Positions 16,819 through 26,630 of a DNA stretch of 64,000 bases are shown piece after piece. The position numbers and the translations under genes were made by a program. The notes under the pieces are model-generated. The model was not told the DNA's origin, did no database searches, and saw only the letters and a program-made list of their open reading frames with translations. The first letter of the stretch is position 1. Each line of letters opens with the position of its first letter. Origin of the DNA: an uncultured Lachnospiraceae bacterium (GTDB lineage Bacteria; Bacillota; Clostridia; Lachnospirales; Lachnospiraceae); the NCBI GenBank assembly GCA_947567595.1, contig CANOMQ010000014.1, forward strand, positions 33,254 to 97,253, in the 5' to 3' direction.

Positions 16819-17146
16819 CTATTTTCCTCCAAAATGTTCAAACAGCATATCCTCTGCCTCGATAAGTTATGGTCTTGCGTTTGAGAACAAGCCGAAGCGG
16901 ATTGTCGTTACGGATATTAATGACGCTGATAACTGCTATGATACCCGCCAATGCAGCAGCTCATCGGCTCACCGTAATACGCCTCAAAATAACTCTCCCC
17001 GTCATATTCCCAAATACGTTACAAGATGCGCCTGCGGTACGGACTTTTAGACCAAAATCGCCGAAAGAAATTTACCAAAACGCTGCACCCCATTTTTCAT
17101 GAATTATCTCCTTACCCGCCGCCCCCGATAAACCAAACTGCTTGTC
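16819..17146. other. Decayed or non-coding stretch between the DeoR gene and fruK
   Basis: No intact gene is present. On the minus strand short protein-like stretches appear in different frames (WEYDGESYFEAYYGEPM near 16960-17000; EAEDMLFEHFGGK ending near 16820), each interrupted by stops. This suggests a degraded gene of unknown identity, upstream of the fruK leader repeat. Confidence 0.35.
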
Positions 17147-17908
17147 CTAAATAATCTGTACTCCGTGCTTTTTACAGTCCTCCCGAAACTCCTCGGAAAG
17201 ATTATCATCAGAAATAATAATGTCCACATCGCTGAATGTACAGAACGAATACGTGCTTTTCACGCCGACCTTTGAGGAATCCATCAAAAAGATTTTCTGT
17301 TCCGCCTGATGCAGTACCGTACTTTTCAAAACCGCCTCCTCGTCCATGCCGCAGTTAAATCCCGTCTGTTCACAATAGCTCGTAACACCCATAAATACCT
17401 GGTCAAAATTGATACGTCGTACCTCAGAAACCGTGTGAATACCGCACACACTCATACTGTAACGGTTTATTTTCCCGCCCAAAACATGTATGGAAGGCAT
17501 TGTCAGCCTGCCAAGCTCCGCCGCGCATGTCAGCGAATTTGTATAAATCAGATTAGACTGGTCGGGCATACAGGACGCAAGCATGGTTGTTGTACTTCCA
17601 GAATCCAAAAAAATCGTCGTATCCTTTCGTATAAACTGCAGCGCCTTTTTCGTGATAAGCTGCTTTGCCTCAATATTGCGTACCTGCCTTCGGCTGAGCA
17701 TATCATCTGTTCCAATCACAACATCAACCGATTTTGCACCCCCGTGTACCCGGACAATTCGTTTCGCCTCATCAAGAGCCTTTAAATCCGTGCGCAGTGT
17801 CATTTCGGAGATTTTTGGAAATTTTTTCTTCAGCTGTGTAAAGCTGATATTTCCGCTCTGATTAACCAAATCCACAATCGTATTCCTGCGCTGTTCCATT
17901 GTATCCAT
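17147..17908 (-). CDS. DeoR-family transcriptional regulator
   Basis: 253 residues. An N-terminal winged helix (about 1-58, with the DeoR pattern FPKISEMTLRTDLKALDE) is followed by a DeoR sensor domain with DSGSTTTMLA, a typical sugar-phosphate-binding loop, and conserved VFMGVTSY and DSSKVG. Such proteins repress sugar genes until a phosphorylated sugar binds. Its place upstream of fruK and ptsI suggests it regulates fructose use, with fructose 1-phosphate a plausible effector; that is inference. GGGAG stands 7 nt before the ATG. Confidence 0.88.
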   Translation of the reverse strand: MDTMEQRRNTIVDLVNQSGNISFTQLKKKFPKISEMTLRTDLKALDEAKRIVRVHGGAKSVDVVIGTDDMLSRRQVRNIEAKQLITKKALQFIRKDTTIFLDSGSTTTMLASCMPDQSNLIYTNSLTCAAELGRLTMPSIHVLGGKINRYSMSVCGIHTVSEVRRINFDQVFMGVTSYCEQTGFNCGMDEEAVLKSTVLHQAEQKIFLMDSSKVGVKSTYSFCTFSDVDIIISDDNLSEEFREDCKKHGVQII

Positions 17909-18142
17909 ATGCTAACTCCCTGTATCTATGTTTTCCCCGTTATAAAATTCATACTTATCCACTCCTCATTGTATCATGTTTTTTGTGTTCTTCAAGCATT
18001 TTATTTTTGTTTCAAAAGTTTGTAATGTTATAATAACAGTATAAAATGGGGTTATTAACTTTTATTTCAACAATTTTTACACTTTTTTCTTTTATATTGA
18101 AAGTTTATTGGCTTTTTTTTAAAATGACTATTATAAGTAACA

Positions 18143-18181
18143 AAAAAATACCGTTTTAAAATAAACTCCATTTTAAAACGA
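18143..18181 (-). terminator. Intrinsic terminator after the HAD phosphatase gene
   Basis: A perfect 11-bp hairpin, CGTTTTAAAAT with ATTTTAAAACG, is followed on the minus strand by seven Ts. The adjoining 17909-18142 is AT-rich and should hold the DeoR gene promoter; I could not assign boxes. Confidence 0.75.
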
Positions 18182-18210
18182 TACTTAATTAAGAAACGGT
18201 ATAACCCCTT

Positions 18211-18819
18211 TTACAGCGAAATCATCTCCTCAAGCTCTGCCCAAGCCTGCTCATAATTCTCAAACAAAATCCCTTTCATGCCAACCTTGCGCGCGCCCTC
18301 GACATTCTCCAGCCGGTCATCCAAAAATACGCACTCCTGCGCCTCCAAATCGTATTGATTCAGAAGATACTCATAAATCTCCCTGTCAGGCTTCACAAGC
18401 TTCACATAAGCCGAAACCACCTTCCCATCAACATGCTCCAAAAACGGAAACCGCCCGCACCTTGTATGCAGCTCAAACATGCTCACCGGATAATTGGACA
18501 AAAGATAAACGCGAAATCCCCGTTTCCTCAACGTGTCAATCATGCTTACCGCATAATCATACGGCTCCACAAGCCTGTCAATATTGTCCCAAATCCTGTC
18601 AAATTCATCGCCATATTCGCTGATTTCCCCGCGGATTTTGGCAATTACATCTTTCTCATCAATCACGCCGCGATCAAGCTCAATCCAAAAAGGATTACCA
18701 AATACCTTTTCGGCAAACACCTCCTGCAAATCCTTTGGAAATCCCAATTCGTCCATTAGCGCACGCCAGCGATAACACACAAGCACATTTCCAACATCAA
18801 AAACAACATTTTTTATCAT
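18211..18819 (-). CDS. HAD-superfamily hydrolase (YihX-like)
   Basis: 202 residues. HAD motifs: motif I FDVGNVLV, where the second acidic residue is replaced by Asn as in YihX-type sugar phosphatases; motif II LLSNYP; motif III lysine in VKPDREIY; motif IV FLDDRLENV. A helical cap follows motif I. The likely reaction is dephosphorylation of a small sugar phosphate; E. coli YihX acts on alpha-glucose 1-phosphate. The ATG overlaps the stop of the upstream pyrophosphorylase gene (ATGA), so translation is coupled and a shared sugar-1-phosphate metabolism is plausible. Confidence 0.82.
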   Translation of the reverse strand: MIKNVVFDVGNVLVCYRWRALMDELGFPKDLQEVFAEKVFGNPFWIELDRGVIDEKDVIAKIRGEISEYGDEFDRIWDNIDRLVEPYDYAVSMIDTLRKRGFRVYLLSNYPVSMFELHTRCGRFPFLEHVDGKVVSAYVKLVKPDREIYEYLLNQYDLEAQECVFLDDRLENVEGARKVGMKGILFENYEQAWAELEEMISL

Positions 18820-20057
18820 AACGCAACTCCATTCTTCTGCAAAAGCGCACGCGCACTCTCCACCGAATCAACGCCCGTCTTATTTTTAATCGGCGCAAAT
18901 TCATAATCGCGCACAACCTCAAACGACAGACAATTATCAAGCAAGTGAATCATATCAAGCACCAAAAGCTCAAACTTATAACCGTTTGGTGTCTCAGGCT
19001 TGATATACTCACCGTCCGCCGTCATGTACGGAATTTTTTTCTCGACCACATGTACCGGCATTTTTTCATTCATAATTTGCTCAAGCTTGTCAACGCGGAA
19101 CAGATAATTCAAAATCACGCCGAAATTATAAGATAAATCACCATTCGGCTCTCTTGAATTAATAATCTCATCTGTCATTTCATAATACTCTACAATCGAA
19201 GGCTTCCCGTCCTCAAGACAAAGCACGCCGACTTTCTCATGCGGGTCTGCCTTTCTTACCACCTTTGCGCCGCTGACACAGCCTGATTCCAGCGTCGCTC
19301 CCACGAATACAGGGTCTGCAATTCGCTGCAAAACATTGTCAACTGCAAAGATATTCAGCCATTCAACGCCTCTTTCCTTGACATCTTTCAAAACGCCCGT
19401 TACCGCCATCGAATAAAACCAGCCGCCGTTTCCGTTGGGTGAAAGCGAAAGCGAATCAGCAGATTCCATATAAAGCTTTCCGTTAAAATCAACCGAAGGC
19501 GCCATCTCCTGCTTAAAAAATTTCACAAACTCCTCCGGATACCCGAAGTAATTCTTTTCCGCAAAAAAGGAAACCGTCTCCTCATGATTTTTGTCACTCG
19601 TCATCACATAAAGCGGCACAAAACAGCCTGCCTTATCTGTCACATCAAGCAAATTTCTGATAAGACGCTCAAAAATAAACATATCCTTTGTAAGCCCGAT
19701 ATTATACTTACCCTTCGGTCCGTCGGAACCAAGGCGCGTCCCCTGTCCGCCCGCTAAAAGCACGGCGCCGACCTTACCCGCCTTAATCGCGTCAAGCCCG
19801 ATTGCCTCATACCGCGCCTTATTTTTCTCTATTTCAGATATTTCCATCGCAGAAAGCGGCTCAAGCTTCCCTCGCTCCTGCTTCGGCTCCTCATCACTTG
19901 CCGTTTTATGGCATGGTATATCCATGATTGACCAGTCAATCCGTTCCACCTGTCCGGCAAGCTTTTTCTTCCCTTCCTCATCTAATTTCTGATACGCCTC
20001 AAAAATATGCCCCTGTCCATGTTCCTCCAATACACTTGAAAGTTCCTTTTCTGTCAT
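18816..20057 (-). CDS. UDP-sugar pyrophosphorylase (UDPGP/AGX family)
   Basis: 413 residues. The nucleotide-binding motif LLAGGQGTRLGSDGPKGKYNIG near residue 100 belongs to the UDPGP family, which includes eukaryotic UDP-N-acetylglucosamine and UDP-glucose pyrophosphorylases, not to the bacterial GalU/GlmU type. A second landmark is the NGNGG stretch near residue 205. The enzyme should make a UDP-sugar from UTP and a hexose 1-phosphate; the choice between GlcNAc-1-P and Glc-1-P cannot be made from sequence. AAAGGAA stands about 11 nt before the ATG. It overlaps the HAD gene by 4 bp. Confidence 0.85.
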   Translation of the reverse strand: MTEKELSSVLEEHGQGHIFEAYQKLDEEGKKKLAGQVERIDWSIMDIPCHKTASDEEPKQERGKLEPLSAMEISEIEKNKARYEAIGLDAIKAGKVGAVLLAGGQGTRLGSDGPKGKYNIGLTKDMFIFERLIRNLLDVTDKAGCFVPLYVMTSDKNHEETVSFFAEKNYFGYPEEFVKFFKQEMAPSVDFNGKLYMESADSLSLSPNGNGGWFYSMAVTGVLKDVKERGVEWLNIFAVDNVLQRIADPVFVGATLESGCVSGAKVVRKADPHEKVGVLCLEDGKPSIVEYYEMTDEIINSREPNGDLSYNFGVILNYLFRVDKLEQIMNEKMPVHVVEKKIPYMTADGEYIKPETPNGYKFELLVLDMIHLLDNCLSFEVVRDYEFAPIKNKTGVDSVESARALLQKNGVAL

Positions 20058-20303
20058 GATTTTATAAATTCCTTTCTATTCATTTTGATACTTTTTATTT
20101 CATATTACCAGTTTCCATTCTCTGTTACTTCAGACGCGAAATCGCCATTTACAAATATTTTTCCTCCTCATTCGCGAAAATATTATATACCTTTATAGTT
20201 GTTTTTTTATTTTCTCATCTAGTATAGCTTATTGTAACCTGCAATGCAATAGTGCTCTTTTCTTCCTTTTTTGTTTTAAATGGATAGTTCCTATTAATCT
20301 TAA

Positions 20304-20340
20304 ATGTCGGAAACCCTTGAATTTCAAGGGTTTCCGACAT
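20304..20340 (-). repeat. Perfect 17-bp-arm hairpin after the 2055-residue gene
   Basis: ATGTCGGAAACCCTTGA pairs with its complement across a three-base loop, in the gap 20058-20405. Its position suggests a terminator for the leftward giant gene, but only a short T run follows. Its GTCGGAAA/TTTCCGAC core recurs in the terminator at 52539-52576. Confidence 0.6.
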
Positions 20341-20405
20341 CCTTTAATTTTCGGGCAATTGGACAAAAATTCCTGGAAATGCCTTTATTATAAAGTTCTT
20401 AAGCG

Positions 20406-23400
20406 TCAAGGATTAACTTTTTTCGTCACTGTGCCTTTAAAATCTCCCACTCCTTCCAGCGTAATTTCAACTTTTTTGCCTGCGGGCTTCGGGTCGCCTA
20501 CAATTTTGTAATCATAATTTTTCACCAGCAAACGCTTTGCATGTTTTATATTCAGCTGTTCCGATGTTCCCTTTACCGATGCCTTCTTAATGTCGATCGG
20601 TAAAATTTTAAACTCCTTTGTAAGTGAAACGCCGCTGTATGCGCCGATTCCCTTTATGATAATTTTGGCTTTTCCCTTGTTTGTTTCCGTATCAGAAGCA
20701 TGGAGATTATTCACATACCTGACGGTATAGTCTTTCCCAAGCTTGAGCGTCTTGTTTGTACTGCTGTCAGTCACTGTCACCTTCGGCTTTTGCAGTTTCC
20801 CGTTGTACGTTACGCCTTTATCAATCTTCGCCTGATTTTTTATCACAAACGCCGTGTTCCCTGCGTTTTTGGGCACAATGGTAAATGACTTAATGACTCT
20901 CCCGACGTATCCGCCCTTTCCGGTGATGATGACATATGCCGTACCTGTTTCCTTATTATTCTGATACTTCACCGAGAAATCCTTTTTGCCCAGAGGCGAT
21001 TCCTGCAGATTGTTCTGCTCATCCCTTGCCCTGATTTCCTTGACAGCAGGCTTGAGCGGCTTCCCTGTGTACCCGGTGGATTCGTATTCCAAAATCACAT
21101 CATCCGGACTTGTTATAAAGCCTTTAAAATTCTTTGAAGGCTTTCCGAATACCGTAATTTTTTCCGTACAAATGCCCGTGTAATTCGAGTCTGAGCCTGC
21201 GGTAACCGTCACGGTAAGCGTTCCTTTTGTCACGGAACTTCCCTCAGCGGCATTCGAAACCGCAAGCGTGTAATCCGTGCCGTATTTAAGCTGTTTCGCG
21301 CCGTCGCAGACCTGTATTGGCAGCCTGTCAAGGCTTACGGTATTCCCCTCAATCATAGCACCGGAAACGATTTTAATCTTGTTTATCGGTTTTTTCGAGA
21401 TCCTGAATCCCTTCTGTATGCTTCCTTTGTAAGCTCCGTTACCCTCAATTACGACAACAGCGTCTCCCGCATTCACGTTATTTCTGTATTTTACCCTGTA
21501 ATCCACGCCTTCCGTAAGCGATGTCTTTTTGCCGTTTTCATCATATGCAGTAACCTTGACTGTGGGCGTGTAGGCATTTCCATCATAAACTTTTTCCTTA
21601 ATATTCGTCGCAATTTCAGCCTTTGCGTCCGTCTTCAAATCCCTGACTTTAGCCTCGGCGCTCACAATTATCTCGTTCGGATAATGCCACTCGTCCTCAT
21701 CACTGTCGCTTTCTTCGCTGCCACCGCTTTCTTCGCTACCGCTGCTCTCTTCATCGTCAGGTTTTTTATCTCCTGTCAGTTCGCCGTCGGCTGTTATGGT
21801 TCCGCCCTGCGGAAGTTTCGTTTTCGTTCCATCGCTTCCCGTAAGAATGGTATCCTTCGGCAGCGTGATTTCCCCCTGGGCAGACACGTTAATGGCAGCA
21901 TTCTCCTGCGCATCAATCCTAAGATCACCGACAACAAGGCACCCACTCTTAACGGTTCCGGAAGCGCTGGCTGTTCCGCCCTCCGGCAGAGTAATCTTGT
22001 CCTTGCGCGCCGGCATTGTCAGTTCCGTATTTGATGGAATCGTTATCTCGCCAGTTTGGGATACCACAAGCTCCATATTCTTCTGCGGCAGTTTCAGCGT
22101 AATATCCACATTCGGCGTGACTTTCGTATTTTTGACCGTTACCGTGCCGTCCGCCTTGTTCGTGATAACGGTATTCTTTATGCTGACACTCGCCGCCGGC
22201 TGCACATGGTACTTCCCTCCTGTAAGCAGAACTGCCCAGCATGGATTCGGGGTAATGCTATAGCTGTCCACGTCCCTGTCCAGTTTCAGAATATTAAATT
22301 TACTGCTTGACGGCATGGAAATTGTTTTCGCGGTGTTTCCTTTCAGCCAGACAGTGTTGGAGTCTCCCGCCAGTGTGCTTGGCTTCCAACTTGAATCCGT
22401 ACGGAAGCTACCGCCGATCTCGATTGTCCCTGCACGCAGCATGTTATTACTTGTGGACGCATTGATGTCCGTTGTCCATCCAGAATGTGAATCCCAATAG
22501 AAGTCCCCTGCCACCTGCATTTTATCCGCAGCATCCGCCATCCGCAGCGTACAACTACTAGACGTATAAATCGGGTTACCGTTATTATCCAGGTTTTTAA
22601 ACTTCTTTGCCTCATAATTCCCCCTGATGTCCAGCGTTCCGCCTCGGAAGGTAATATTACCTCCTATATGCAGCACATTGCCCGGTATCGTCAGCGTATG
22701 GCCATTCAGGTTAATGCTTCCATCTGTTCCAAGCGTCTGATACCCCTCTGGATATTTGCTTTCCGGCAGTATCAGGTACATGTCCTGCTGCAGGGTAAAG
22801 CCTTTCATAGCACCTGACCACGTAATGGGATAATAGTCTTTCCCTTCCGCTTTCTCCGGAAACTCCACGCTGCTGAAATAACTTGAGGACGAAGCGAAAT
22901 ATACTTCCGTCCCTTCCGGATTTTTGAAGACCTCCTTGTGGGAGTCGCCTTCTAATGTACTTGGCGTCCAAAATGAATCCGTACGGAAGCTACCGCCGAT
23001 CTCGATTGTCCCTGCACGCAGCATGTTATTACTTGTGGACGCATTGATGTCCGTTGTCCATCCAGAATGTGAATCCCAATAGAAGTCCCCTGCCACCTGC
23101 ATTTTATCCGCAGCATCCGCCATCCGCAGCGTACAACTACTAGACGTATAAATCGGGTTACCGTTATTATCCAGGTTTTTAAACTTCTTTGCCTCATAAT
23201 TCCCCCTGATGTCCAGCGTTCCGCCTCGGAAGGTAATATTACCTCCTATATGCAGCACATTGCCCGGTATCGTCAGCGTATGGCCATTCAGGTTAATGCT
23301 TCCATCTGTTCCAAGCGTCTGATACCCCTCTGGATATTTGCTTTCCGGCAGTATCAGGTACATGTCCTGCTGCAGGGTAAAGCCTTTCATAGCACCTGAC

Positions 23401-26400
23401 CACGTAATGGGATAATAGTCTTTCCCTTCCGCTTTCTCCGGGAACTCCACGCTGCTGAAATAGCTTGAGGACGACTTGAAATATACTTCCGTCCCTTCCG
23501 GATTTTTGAAGACCTCCTTGTGGGAATCGCCTTCCAGTGTGCTTGGCTTCCAACTTGAAACTGCCCGGAAGCTTCCTCCGATCTCAATTGTCCCTGCACG
23601 CAGCATGTTACTACTTGTGGACGCATTGATGTCCGTTGTCCATCCAAAATATGAATCCCAATAGAAGTCCCCTGCCACCTGCATTTTATCCGACGCATCC
23701 GTCATCCGCAGCGTGACATTACCATATGTATAAATCGGGTTACCGTTATTATCCAGGTTCTTAAACTGCTTTGCCTCATAATTCCCCCTGATGTCCAGCG
23801 TTCCGCCTCGGAAGGTAATATTACCTCCTATATGCAGCACATTGCCCGGTATCGTCAGCGTATGGCCATTCAGGTTAATGCTTCCATCTGTTCCAAGCGT
23901 CTGATACCCCTCTGGATATTTGCTTTCCGGCAGTATCAGGTACATGTCCTGCTGCAGGGTAAAGCCTTTCATAGCACCTGACCACGTAATGGGATAATAG
24001 TCTTTCCCTTCCGCTTTCTCCGGGAACTCCACGCTGCTGAAATAGCTTGAGGACGACTTGAAATATACTTCCGTCCCTTCCGGATTTTTGAAGACCTCCT
24101 TGTGGGAATCGCCTTCCAGCGTACTTGGTTTCCAATTATCATCCGCCTGGAAATTTCCACCGATCTCGATTGTCCCTGCACGTAGCATGTTATTACTTGT
24201 GGACGCATTGATGTCCGTTGTCCATAAACTATTTGAACGCCAGTAGAAGTCCCCTGATACCTGCATCTTGTCCGTAGCATCCGTCATCCGCAGCGTACCA
24301 CTACTAGACGTATAGGTCGAGTTCCCGTCATTGTCCACCCCACTTTGTTTTCTGCAGTAATACTTCCCGAGAATGATCAATGTACCTTTATTAAACCGAA
24401 TCTGTCCTCCGGTATGGTAGAAATCCCCATATATGGCAAGCGTATGCCCGTTTAAATCCAAAACACCGCCTGAAAACGTCATGTTCCCATACGTCATCAT
24501 ATCCTCATCAAGGGTTTTTCCGGAACTGATTACCTGATCCGCATAGGTAAGCTGATGCTTCTTGCTTTTCGCTTCATCCTCCGCAATTTTACTTTCCGAC
24601 GGCGCGGTAACGGAAGGATATGTAACAAAAGTTTCAAACAATTCCAACGCTTCTGAAGCGGTTTGTTTGGCCTGTTCATCTGCCGTTTCCGAACTGCTGA
24701 TACCGGTATATATCTGTTTTATGGCAGTTTTTCTTGCTTTCTGCTGTTCCACATATTGTTCCAAACCTTTTACATATAAGTTATAAATCTCGTTGAGCGG
24801 AATAGCTTTCGTATTCGTAACCTTTGACAGCCATGACCGCTCGTATTTCTTATATTCCTCATCCTCATTAAAAATAGGAACATGTACTAAACTTTCAAAA
24901 AAAGCGCCTGCAAACTTAAGACTAGATGCATTTATTTCTTCCAGATAAAATCTCTTTATAATACCCGTACTTTTGGCATAATCATGGATTGTATCCAACA
25001 TCACCCTGTAAGAATCGCTCAGCAAATATACATAATTGACAAACATCTCTGCATTTGCATCCGACCTGCTGCTCTTATATCCTTGCCTGCTTCTTTTTAC
25101 GCCAGATTGTATAATACGGTGCAGTTTACATCTGACATTCGCTATTGCAGCGTCTTTGATCTTATTGTCAATATTAAAAAGCAAGTTTGACAAATTTATC
25201 CCATTATCAAGTCCCCATTTCACGGCCTGAAATTCAGGGTTTATGTTCCCAAGTTCATCCCATAATAATGATATCGAAATATTGTATCCAAGTGAAGTCC
25301 CTTCTCTTATACATATATCCGCCTCTCCTACCAGTTTCTCCTGAAATTCATCGCCCTTCAATATATTAATCATTTCCAGGATGGCTTCCTGTATAATTTT
25401 CTTTTCAGCTGCTTTCTGGACTGAAGTGCCCTTATAATTTGATGAAAATGCAGCATCGACATGGTTATACATATCTTCTAACGCGGTAATCATACTATCA
25501 TTAATCTGCACTAACTCTCCGACCTTGATGAAATAATCATACATTTCATCTCCTGTAGATACTGTACTCTGTGCAGAAGCCAAAATAATCGAAACTTTGA
25601 CGTCAGATAATTCTTTAAATATTTGATTATGATTTGTTGATATCCACTCTCCCATAGGTGCAGCAGCGGCGCCTTTAGCCGAAAGATCTATAAACTTTTG
25701 GGTTTCTTCTATAACCTTACTCTCATCACTACCACTTGAAATGTTTTCCATTACGGTAACAATACTGTCCCCTTCAATCGAATAACTGTTCAGGTCTTTC
25801 TCCAATTGAACCTGCTCTGCCAAAATATCCATAAGGGCAGCCTGATATAATGTTTTCGGAGACGAATTAAGATTCGGATTCCCATCAGCTAATTCTATCG
25901 CTTTCCATAAGGATTCCATATTTTGCCATATATAATTGTCCTGAAGTTCCCCCGCATAGTAAAAAGCCTCTGGAATGCCCTGCACTTCATCCTTATTGAT
26001 CCAGCAGGAATCCCTCAAAAACGCATCCGCCATATATTGATTAACGCTGTCTTTGGACGAACTGTTTTTGGACGATGCCCGCGCTGCAGTCGTACTTTGG
26101 GATAATATACCTTCGGACTCTGCTTCTGTTTCGGATTCCGACTCAGTTTCGGATTCTATTTTTGTCTCAGATTCCGACTCCTCTTCGGATTCTATTTTTG
26201 TCCCGGATTCCGATTCCTCTTCGGATTCCATTTTTATCTCGGATTCCACTTCGGACTTTATTTTTGTCTCCGCCTCTGTCCCGTCTGCAGCAGACTCTTC
26301 AACTGCCTGCGTTTCGTTTCCGTTTCCATTTTCGGCGTCTTCTCCATTTTGCATGCTGTTTTCCGCATCCAAATTCTCGGACGCGGCAGCGCTGCCGAAT

Positions 26401-26573
26401 GTCTCTTCCGATTTTTCCGTCACTTCAATCGACGTGTCTTCATTTTCGGACGCTTCCCTGCACTCTTTTGCCGTACCCCCGGAAAACTCAGCGGCGTACG
26501 CGCTCATATTGGACATCAGTATAGCGCCTGACAATATCACTGCCAATATCCTTTTTCCGATTAATTTAATCAT
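20406..26573 (-). CDS. Giant secreted repeat protein
   Basis: 2055 residues. Signal peptide about 1-28 (ending AYAAEF). A low-complexity region rich in E and S spans about 60-160. A mostly helical region follows to about 690 (no family recognised). Residues about 700-1415 hold four copies of a beta-rich unit containing NLNGHTL, GGTLDIRGNY and ASTSNNMLRAGTIEIGG, likely a beta-solenoid; the last three are nearly identical at DNA level. An acidic Ser/Glu/Asp stretch and four to five MBG/YDG-like Ig modules close the protein. No LPXTG or other anchor is visible. Probably a surface adhesin or extracellular structural protein. The ATG has AGGAGGAAAATGT upstream. Monocistronic. Confidence 0.85.
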   Translation of the reverse strand: MIKLIGKRILAVILSGAILMSNMSAYAAEFSGGTAKECREASENEDTSIEVTEKSEETFGSAAASENLDAENSMQNGEDAENGNGNETQAVEESAADGTEAETKIKSEVESEIKMESEEESESGTKIESEEESESETKIESETESESETEAESEGILSQSTTAARASSKNSSSKDSVNQYMADAFLRDSCWINKDEVQGIPEAFYYAGELQDNYIWQNMESLWKAIELADGNPNLNSSPKTLYQAALMDILAEQVQLEKDLNSYSIEGDSIVTVMENISSGSDESKVIEETQKFIDLSAKGAAAAPMGEWISTNHNQIFKELSDVKVSIILASAQSTVSTGDEMYDYFIKVGELVQINDSMITALEDMYNHVDAAFSSNYKGTSVQKAAEKKIIQEAILEMINILKGDEFQEKLVGEADICIREGTSLGYNISISLLWDELGNINPEFQAVKWGLDNGINLSNLLFNIDNKIKDAAIANVRCKLHRIIQSGVKRSRQGYKSSRSDANAEMFVNYVYLLSDSYRVMLDTIHDYAKSTGIIKRFYLEEINASSLKFAGAFFESLVHVPIFNEDEEYKKYERSWLSKVTNTKAIPLNEIYNLYVKGLEQYVEQQKARKTAIKQIYTGISSSETADEQAKQTASEALELFETFVTYPSVTAPSESKIAEDEAKSKKHQLTYADQVISSGKTLDEDMMTYGNMTFSGGVLDLNGHTLAIYGDFYHTGGQIRFNKGTLIILGKYYCRKQSGVDNDGNSTYTSSSGTLRMTDATDKMQVSGDFYWRSNSLWTTDINASTSNNMLRAGTIEIGGNFQADDNWKPSTLEGDSHKEVFKNPEGTEVYFKSSSSYFSSVEFPEKAEGKDYYPITWSGAMKGFTLQQDMYLILPESKYPEGYQTLGTDGSINLNGHTLTIPGNVLHIGGNITFRGGTLDIRGNYEAKQFKNLDNNGNPIYTYGNVTLRMTDASDKMQVAGDFYWDSYFGWTTDINASTSSNMLRAGTIEIGGSFRAVSSWKPSTLEGDSHKEVFKNPEGTEVYFKSSSSYFSSVEFPEKAEGKDYYPITWSGAMKGFTLQQDMYLILPESKYPEGYQTLGTDGSINLNGHTLTIPGNVLHIGGNITFRGGTLDIRGNYEAKKFKNLDNNGNPIYTSSSCTLRMADAADKMQVAGDFYWDSHSGWTTDINASTSNNMLRAGTIEIGGSFRTDSFWTPSTLEGDSHKEVFKNPEGTEVYFASSSSYFSSVEFPEKAEGKDYYPITWSGAMKGFTLQQDMYLILPESKYPEGYQTLGTDGSINLNGHTLTIPGNVLHIGGNITFRGGTLDIRGNYEAKKFKNLDNNGNPIYTSSSCTLRMADAADKMQVAGDFYWDSHSGWTTDINASTSNNMLRAGTIEIGGSFRTDSSWKPSTLAGDSNTVWLKGNTAKTISMPSSSKFNILKLDRDVDSYSITPNPCWAVLLTGGKYHVQPAASVSIKNTVITNKADGTVTVKNTKVTPNVDITLKLPQKNMELVVSQTGEITIPSNTELTMPARKDKITLPEGGTASASGTVKSGCLVVGDLRIDAQENAAINVSAQGEITLPKDTILTGSDGTKTKLPQGGTITADGELTGDKKPDDEESSGSEESGGSEESDSDEDEWHYPNEIIVSAEAKVRDLKTDAKAEIATNIKEKVYDGNAYTPTVKVTAYDENGKKTSLTEGVDYRVKYRNNVNAGDAVVVIEGNGAYKGSIQKGFRISKKPINKIKIVSGAMIEGNTVSLDRLPIQVCDGAKQLKYGTDYTLAVSNAAEGSSVTKGTLTVTVTAGSDSNYTGICTEKITVFGKPSKNFKGFITSPDDVILEYESTGYTGKPLKPAVKEIRARDEQNNLQESPLGKKDFSVKYQNNKETGTAYVIITGKGGYVGRVIKSFTIVPKNAGNTAFVIKNQAKIDKGVTYNGKLQKPKVTVTDSSTNKTLKLGKDYTVRYVNNLHASDTETNKGKAKIIIKGIGAYSGVSLTKEFKILPIDIKKASVKGTSEQLNIKHAKRLLVKNYDYKIVGDPKPAGKKVEITLEGVGDFKGTVTKKVNP
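22380..24300 (-). repeat. 582-bp in-frame tandem repeats inside the giant protein gene
   Basis: Identical landmarks such as TGTCCTGCTGCAGGGTAAAG occur at 22781, 23363 and 23945, giving a 582-bp (194-codon) period. Three units are close to identical over most of their length; a more divergent partial copy lies at the N-terminal side (to about 24480). Differences cluster in short patches. Confidence 0.9.
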
Positions 26574-26630
26574 ACATTTTCCTCCTTGTATGTTTCTGCC
26601 ATTTCTGATTGTTTACCCATATGGATAATT

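Noticed and set aside
22380-24300. Regular repeats as a possible CRISPR array
   Set aside because: The period is 582 bp, the units are in frame within a long gene, and there are no short repeat/spacer units or cas genes.
26053-26628. 191-codon plus-strand frame rich in Ser and Asp
   Set aside because: It is antisense to the Glu/Ser-rich region of the giant secreted protein; an artefact of low-complexity sequence.
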